Below, one piece after another: positions 59,829 to 64,000 of a stretch of 64,000 bases of DNA. The position numbers and the translations under genes were made by a program. The notes under the pieces were generated by a model that worked only from the letters and a program-made list of their open reading frames with translations, was not told where the DNA came from and did no database searches. The stretch's first letter is position 1; every line of letters begins with the position of its first letter. Origin of the DNA: an uncultured Prevotellaceae bacterium (GTDB taxonomy: Bacteria > Bacteroidota > Bacteroidia > Bacteroidales > Bacteroidaceae); contig ONCQ01000021.1 in assembly GCA_900316355.1 (NCBI GenBank), forward strand, positions 1 through 64,000. Reading direction: 5' to 3'.

Positions 59829-60002
59829 ATGGAGAACAGAGAAGAAGTCCGCAACATCCTGAACACCGTGTTCCTGTTACTGGCGCTCATCGGCGTGGTG
59901 GTGTATTTCGCATTCCCCGCACACCACATCATCGGCCTCGTCGTCATCGGCATCGCCATGATTATCAAAGTGGTCGAGTTCTTCATCCGCTTCATGTTCT
60001 AA
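59829..60002 (+). CDS. 57-aa two-helix membrane protein inside the kor operon
   Basis: The frame from the ATG at 59829 to the TAA at 60000-60002 gives a short charged N-terminus (MENREEVRNI) and two TM helices ('LNTVFLLLALIGVVVYFAFP' and 'IIGLVVIGIAMIIKVVEFFI') joined by 'AHH'. It sits between the alpha and beta subunits in the same direction, with 33 and 42 nt spacers. The oxidoreductase is soluble in most organisms, so this may anchor it to the membrane, possibly near Rnf. That is inference; the family is unknown to me. Confidence 0.75.
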   Translation: MENREEVRNILNTVFLLLALIGVVVYFAFPAHHIIGLVVIGIAMIIKVVEFFIRFMF

Positions 60003-60044
60003 AGATAAATATTACACGTTAAACGATAAACGTTAAACGAAACA

Positions 60045-60800
60045 ATGGAAAATATCATATCCCCTGAGAATATCGTCTATCAGAAGCCTACGCTGCTGAA
60101 CGACACCGACATGCACTACTGCCCTGGTTGTTCGCACGGCGTTGTTCACAAGCTTATCGCCGAGGTCATCGAGGAGATGGGCGTCGAAGAGAAGGCTGTC
60201 GGCGTGTCACCCGTAGGCTGTGCCGTCTTCGCATACAAGTATATCGACATCGACTGGCAGGAAGCCGCCCACGGACGTGCACCCGCCATCGCCACGGCCA
60301 TCAAGCGCCTGTGGCCCGACCACCTCGTCTTCACCTACCAGGGCGACGGCGACCTGGCCTGCATCGGCACCGCAGAGACCATTCACGCCCTGAACCGCGG
60401 TGAGAACATCGCCATCATCTTCATCAACAACGCCATCTACGGCATGACGGGTGGACAGATGGCTCCCACAACGCTGATGGGCATGAAGACTGCTACCTGC
60501 CCCTACGGCCGTCAGGCAGACCTCCACGGATACCCCCTGAAGATTACGGAGATTGCCGCTCAGCTGGAGGGCACGTGCTACGTGACGCGCCAAAGCGTCC
60601 ACAGCGTCGCCGCCATCCGCAAGGCCAAGCGCGCCATCCGTCAGGCTTTCGAGAACAGCATCAACCGCCGCGGCTCCAGCCTCGTGGAAATCGTCAGCAC
60701 CTGTTCCTCCGGTTGGAAGAAGACACCCGTCGAGGCCAACAAGTGGATGGAAGAGCACATGTTCGACTTCTATCATGTCGGAGACCTGAAGGTGGTTTAA
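60045..60800 (+). CDS. korB: 2-oxoacid:ferredoxin oxidoreductase, beta subunit (TPP-binding)
   Basis: The 251-residue subunit has the thiamine diphosphate site 'FTYQGDGDLACIGTAETIHA' and 'IFINNAIYGMTGGQMAPTTL' (GDG...NN pattern) and FeS ligands in 'MHYCPGCSHGVVHK'. It forms the active site with the alpha subunit. Confidence 0.92.
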   Translation: MENIISPENIVYQKPTLLNDTDMHYCPGCSHGVVHKLIAEVIEEMGVEEKAVGVSPVGCAVFAYKYIDIDWQEAAHGRAPAIATAIKRLWPDHLVFTYQGDGDLACIGTAETIHALNRGENIAIIFINNAIYGMTGGQMAPTTLMGMKTATCPYGRQADLHGYPLKITEIAAQLEGTCYVTRQSVHSVAAIRKAKRAIRQAFENSINRRGSSLVEIVSTCSSGWKKTPVEANKWMEEHMFDFYHVGDLKVV

Positions 60801-60833
60801 GGTTTAAAGTTTATGGTTTAAAGTTTAAAGTTT

Positions 60834-61376
60834 ATGACAGAAGAAATCATCATAGCCGGTTTCGGCGGACAGGGCGTCCTGTCGATGGGTAAGATTCTCG
60901 CATACAGCGCGCTGATGGAAGGCAAGGAAGTGTCTTGGATGCCTGCCTACGGTCCCGAACAGCGTGGCGGCACGGCCAACGTGACGGTCATCGTCAGCGA
61001 CGAACGTATCTCATCGCCCATCATCAGCACCTACGACACGGCCATCATCCTGAACCAGCCCTCGTTGGAGAAGTTCGAGTCAAAGATCAAGCCCGGCGGC
61101 ACTCTCATCTACGATGGCTACGGCATCACGATACCCCCTAAACGCACAGATATCAACATCTATGAGATTAGTGCGATGGACGCTGCTGCCGAGAGTGGTA
61201 ACCCCAAGAGCTTCAACATGATTGTCCTCGGCGGTCTGCTGAAGATTCGCCCCATTGTGACGCTGGAGAATGTCATCAAAGGGCTGCACAAGACCCTTCC
61301 TGAGCGCCATCACCATCTCATCCCCGCCAACGAAGCCGCCCTGCGGATGGGCATGGACATCATCCTTAAGCACTAA
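60834..61376 (+). CDS. korC: 2-oxoacid:ferredoxin oxidoreductase, gamma subunit
   Basis: The 180-residue subunit has 'IIIAGFGGQGVLSMGKILAY', 'WMPAYGPEQRGGTANVTVIV' and 'IILNQPSLEKFESKIKPGGT', typical of the gamma chain (CoA-binding region). The 33-nt spacer before it is filled with GTTTAAAGTTTA word repeats. Confidence 0.92.
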   Translation: MTEEIIIAGFGGQGVLSMGKILAYSALMEGKEVSWMPAYGPEQRGGTANVTVIVSDERISSPIISTYDTAIILNQPSLEKFESKIKPGGTLIYDGYGITIPPKRTDINIYEISAMDAAAESGNPKSFNMIVLGGLLKIRPIVTLENVIKGLHKTLPERHHHLIPANEAALRMGMDIILKH

Positions 61377-61385
61377 ACACTAAGC

Positions 61386-63629
61386 ATGAAGCTCGTCGCC
61401 CGCCTCATTGCCATCCTTATTGTCATCGCCATCGCGCCGCAGCGGTCATACGCTCAGAACGTTGGCGATGATGCCTTTGGCGACCCCATGGGCAGTGGCA
61501 TGACCGCCAACGACAGTATCGCACGCGGGCTGAAGCGCAGTACATGGAGCCGCGACACGTCGAAGGTGGAGCGCTTTGTCCCCACGGAGTACAAGCAATG
61601 GCGCATCGACGAGCAACTGGGCACCATCCTACCGGAAGAATACAACGACACCCTCCCCCACCTCTTCCAGAACTTCAACAACACCGACGGCTATGTGGGC
61701 GACCACAATATCTTAGGTAACCTCGGTTCGCCACGTATGGCCCGCAACTTCCTGGACCGCACGTTGATGAACGACATGATGTTCATCCAACCTTTCGACT
61801 ACTTCCACACGACACCCGGCAACCTGCTCTTCACCAACACCAAGAGCCCTCTCACGAACCTGCAGTACCACAAGTGCGGCACGAAGGAGAACGGACAGGA
61901 CCGCCTCTACGCCTACTTCGCCACGAACATCAACAAGCGCGCCGGCCTCGGCTTCAAGGCGGACTACCTCTACGCCCGCGGCTACTACAACAATCAGGCC
62001 AACTCGCAGTTCGGCGCCACGCTCTTCGGCTATTATCAGGGCGACCACTACGGTATCCACGCGATGGCCAGCTGGGAGCACATGAAGATGTCCGAGAACG
62101 GCGGCATCGAGGATGACAACTACATCACCAACCCGCAGAGCTTCCCGCGTAGCTACAACAGCACCGACATCCCGACCGTACTCTCGTCGCTGTGGAACCG
62201 CAACGACCACCAGACGGTCTATGTCAATCACCACTACAACCTGGGCAAATACCGGGATATAGAGGTCCCCGACAGCCTCAAGCCCAAGATGCCCAAGGAT
62301 GAGGAGCTGCTGCTACGCATCAAGTCCGACAGCCTGCGCGCCGAGATAAAAGCCGATTCGCTGCGCTGTGACTCCACTCTGGACAGTCTGCGCACACGCT
62401 GGCAGGCCGAGCAGATTCCACCACGCGAGTTCGTGCCCATCAGCAGCATCGTGCACACCTTCCACTTCCGTCGTCTGATGCACGTCAATTACAGCCGCGC
62501 TGCGTTGCCGACGAATTACTTCAACCACGACCCTTACATCCGCTCCTCCTACGGCAACTACGAGGATAACACCACAGCCATCAGCGTCAAGAACACGGTA
62601 GCCCTGCAGCTGCTCGAAGGGTTCAACAAGTGGGCTAAAGCCGGCATCTCGCTCTTCGCGGCCCACGAGTATGCCCGCTTCTCCCTGCCCTCCAAGGAAA
62701 CGACGGACGAGCTCAACGCCTTCGACATCTGGAATGAACACCATATCTCTGCCGGCGGAGAGATTAGCAAGAGGCAAGGTAAGCTGTTACACTACAATGC
62801 CGGCGCAGAAATCTTCTTGATAGGTCCCAAAGCCGGCGACTTGGACATCCATGGTGGCGGCGACCTCAACTTCAGACTGTTCAAGGACACCGTACGCCTG
62901 GAGGCTAAGGCTTTCTTCAAGAACCTCAGCGCACCATTTTATTACAGGCACTTCCAGAGTCAGACCGTGTGGTGGGACCAGAACCCCGACCGCGAGCAGC
63001 ACGTGCGCATAGAGGGAAAGCTCACGCTGGACCGCACACACACCAGCCTGCGCTTCGGCATGGAGAACATCTCCAATTATCAGTATCTGGGCATGAAGCT
63101 GACACCCAACTACGCCGACGACGGCACTACCATCGCCTCCTATGCCCACGATGTGGCCGTCATGCAACAAAGTGGCAGTATACAGGTCCTCAGCGCCTCG
63201 TTGCGCCAGGACATCCATTGGGGCATTTTCCATTGGGACAATGAGGTCACCTGGCAGCACACTACGAACAGCGAAGTCCTTCCGCTGCCCACGCTCTCCA
63301 TCTACACCAATCCCTACATCGTCTTCCACATCGCCAAAGTGCTGCGCGTGGAACTCGGTGCCGACCTACGCTACTTCACCAGCTACTACGCGCCGGACTA
63401 CTCCCCATTCGTGGGACAGTACGCCGTGCAGGATGCCGCACAGCCGCGCGTGAAGATTGGCAACTATCCCATCATCAACGCCTACGCCAACTTCGCCATC
63501 AAACGTGTGAGAGGTTACATCAACGTCACCCACGTCAACGAGGGCAACGGCAATGCTTTCTGGGCACCCCACTACCCCATCGACCCGCTGAGCATACACT
63601 TCGGTGTGTCGTGGAATTTCTACGATTAA
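61386..63629 (+). CDS. Putative outer-membrane porin (Porin_10-like)
   Basis: The 747-residue protein has a signal peptide (VARLIAILIVIAIAPQRSYA), an N-terminal periplasmic part and a long run of amphipathic beta strands rich in Tyr, Phe and Asn ('AGLGFKADYLYARGYYNNQA', 'NISNYQYLGMKLTPNYADDG'), ending in 'SIHFGVSWNFYD' with a C-terminal aromatic. This matches the Bacteroidetes 'putative porin' family. It begins 9 nt after korC, so it may share the transcript. The substrate is unknown. Confidence 0.82.
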   Translation: MKLVARLIAILIVIAIAPQRSYAQNVGDDAFGDPMGSGMTANDSIARGLKRSTWSRDTSKVERFVPTEYKQWRIDEQLGTILPEEYNDTLPHLFQNFNNTDGYVGDHNILGNLGSPRMARNFLDRTLMNDMMFIQPFDYFHTTPGNLLFTNTKSPLTNLQYHKCGTKENGQDRLYAYFATNINKRAGLGFKADYLYARGYYNNQANSQFGATLFGYYQGDHYGIHAMASWEHMKMSENGGIEDDNYITNPQSFPRSYNSTDIPTVLSSLWNRNDHQTVYVNHHYNLGKYRDIEVPDSLKPKMPKDEELLLRIKSDSLRAEIKADSLRCDSTLDSLRTRWQAEQIPPREFVPISSIVHTFHFRRLMHVNYSRAALPTNYFNHDPYIRSSYGNYEDNTTAISVKNTVALQLLEGFNKWAKAGISLFAAHEYARFSLPSKETTDELNAFDIWNEHHISAGGEISKRQGKLLHYNAGAEIFLIGPKAGDLDIHGGGDLNFRLFKDTVRLEAKAFFKNLSAPFYYRHFQSQTVWWDQNPDREQHVRIEGKLTLDRTHTSLRFGMENISNYQYLGMKLTPNYADDGTTIASYAHDVAVMQQSGSIQVLSASLRQDIHWGIFHWDNEVTWQHTTNSEVLPLPTLSIYTNPYIVFHIAKVLRVELGADLRYFTSYYAPDYSPFVGQYAVQDAAQPRVKIGNYPIINAYANFAIKRVRGYINVTHVNEGNGNAFWAPHYPIDPLSIHFGVSWNFYD

Positions 63630-63634
63630 ACAGT

Positions 63635-64000
63635 TTATCTCTTGCGCTTCTGGAAATAGAAGCCAGAGCAGAGATTCACGTTACCAAAGACATCGGTAAA
63701 GAGAATCTCATCGCGCCGATAATTATAGTTGTGCACGATGCCGAACAAACCAACGAACCAGCGTCCGGTGTTATAGATGATTCCCATGCGTCCCGTCACA
63801 TCCAGATTGAGGTTGCCGCGCTTGCGGAATATCTCGTCAATCTTTTGCGAAAAGACATTGGAGCCCTCACCCTGCATGGCATCCTCTGTGCCGTCGCCTG
63901 CAAAGACCGCTGTCTGCGCACTCGCCCACTTGTAGCCTAATGCCGGCATCAGCGAGATGCCCAGACACCAACCGCGATGGAAGACCCAGTTGTAGCCGTA
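63635..64000 (-). CDS. DUF4421 family protein, C-terminal part (5' end outside window)
   Basis: The minus-strand frame is open from the window edge to the stop at 63635. 'RGWCLGISLMPALGYKWASA', 'DVTGRMGIIYNTGRWFVGLF' and 'LFTDVFGNVNLCSGFYFQKR' show alternating beta strands of an outer-membrane barrel, fitting DUF4421. An internal Met at 63949 is not the true start. It ends 5 nt from the convergent porin gene's end. Confidence 0.7.
   Translation of the reverse strand, partial: YGYNWVFHRGWCLGISLMPALGYKWASAQTAVFAGDGTEDAMQGEGSNVFSQKIDEIFRKRGNLNLDVTGRMGIIYNTGRWFVGLFGIVHNYNYRRDEILFTDVFGNVNLCSGFYFQKRKR

Noticed and set aside
1..64000. tRNA, rRNA or tmRNA genes
   Set aside because: I looked for cloverleaf ends with CCA and for rRNA landmarks in the gaps and saw none. 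A covariance-model search would be decisive.

Overview
The window looks like the chromosome of a Bacteroidales bacterium, most likely Prevotella or a close relative, and quite possibly a metagenome-assembled genome. The signs are the repeated Bacteroidetes promoter box TAnnTTTG ahead of many genes, the absence of Shine-Dalgarno sequences, BspA-type leucine-rich-repeat surface proteins, secreted proteins ending in a 'NGKKV-V/L-VK' tail, the serC-serA-DUF1015 order, an Rnf cluster starting with rseC, a serine-type sulfatase and a Porin_10-like barrel.

Layout. 0-4.2 kb: end of a PiT phosphate transporter, a DUF2490 protein and a PhoB/PhoR-like two-component pair whose kinase is broken by a frameshift. 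4.2-12.5 kb: an AT-rich accessory region that reads as a defence island. It holds wreckage of an AlbA_2/HTH protein and of a type III restriction subunit, a three-gene operon (ATPase with an AbiJ-like N-terminus, HNH nuclease, unknown helical protein) resembling Septu, a RloA-RloB (AbiL-like) pair, and a decapitated BspA protein. 12.5-13.2 kb: a gene-free stretch packed with inverted repeats, including six 14-bp units at an exact 22-bp period. 13.2-19.6 kb: a cupin lipoprotein and the complete Rnf complex (rnfB-C-D-G-E-A) with rseC. 19.7-31 kb: housekeeping and envelope genes (rpsP, free methionine-R-sulfoxide reductase, a His-rich TonB receptor, sulfatase, ettA, a glucosaminidase, cdd, GH25 lysozyme, yigZ, DUF1015). 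31-34 kb: serA and serC separated by a 24-bp repeat array. 34-46 kb: phosphohexomutase, nudC, CotH protein, Crp/Fnr regulator, M3 peptidase, dCMP deaminase, S41 protease, 5-FTHF cyclo-ligase and an HU-like protein. 46-47.8 kb: repeat-rich DNA around a BspA lipoprotein. 47.8-58 kb: a large secreted protein, dciA, recF, a TPR protein, ribH, smpB, metH, DMP19-like and HD proteins. 58-64 kb: a 2-oxoacid:ferredoxin oxidoreductase operon, a porin and the end of a DUF4421 protein.

Metabolic links: the 2-oxoacid oxidoreductase reduces ferredoxin, which Rnf can reoxidise while pumping ions; 5-FTHF cyclo-ligase, MetH and SerA/SerC all touch serine and one-carbon metabolism.

The strongest unexplained signals are the 22-bp-period palindrome arrays, which recur in at least two intergenic regions; heptad and other word repeats that fill intergenic spacers and also sit in frame inside conserved enzymes; and the three-gene putative defence operon.
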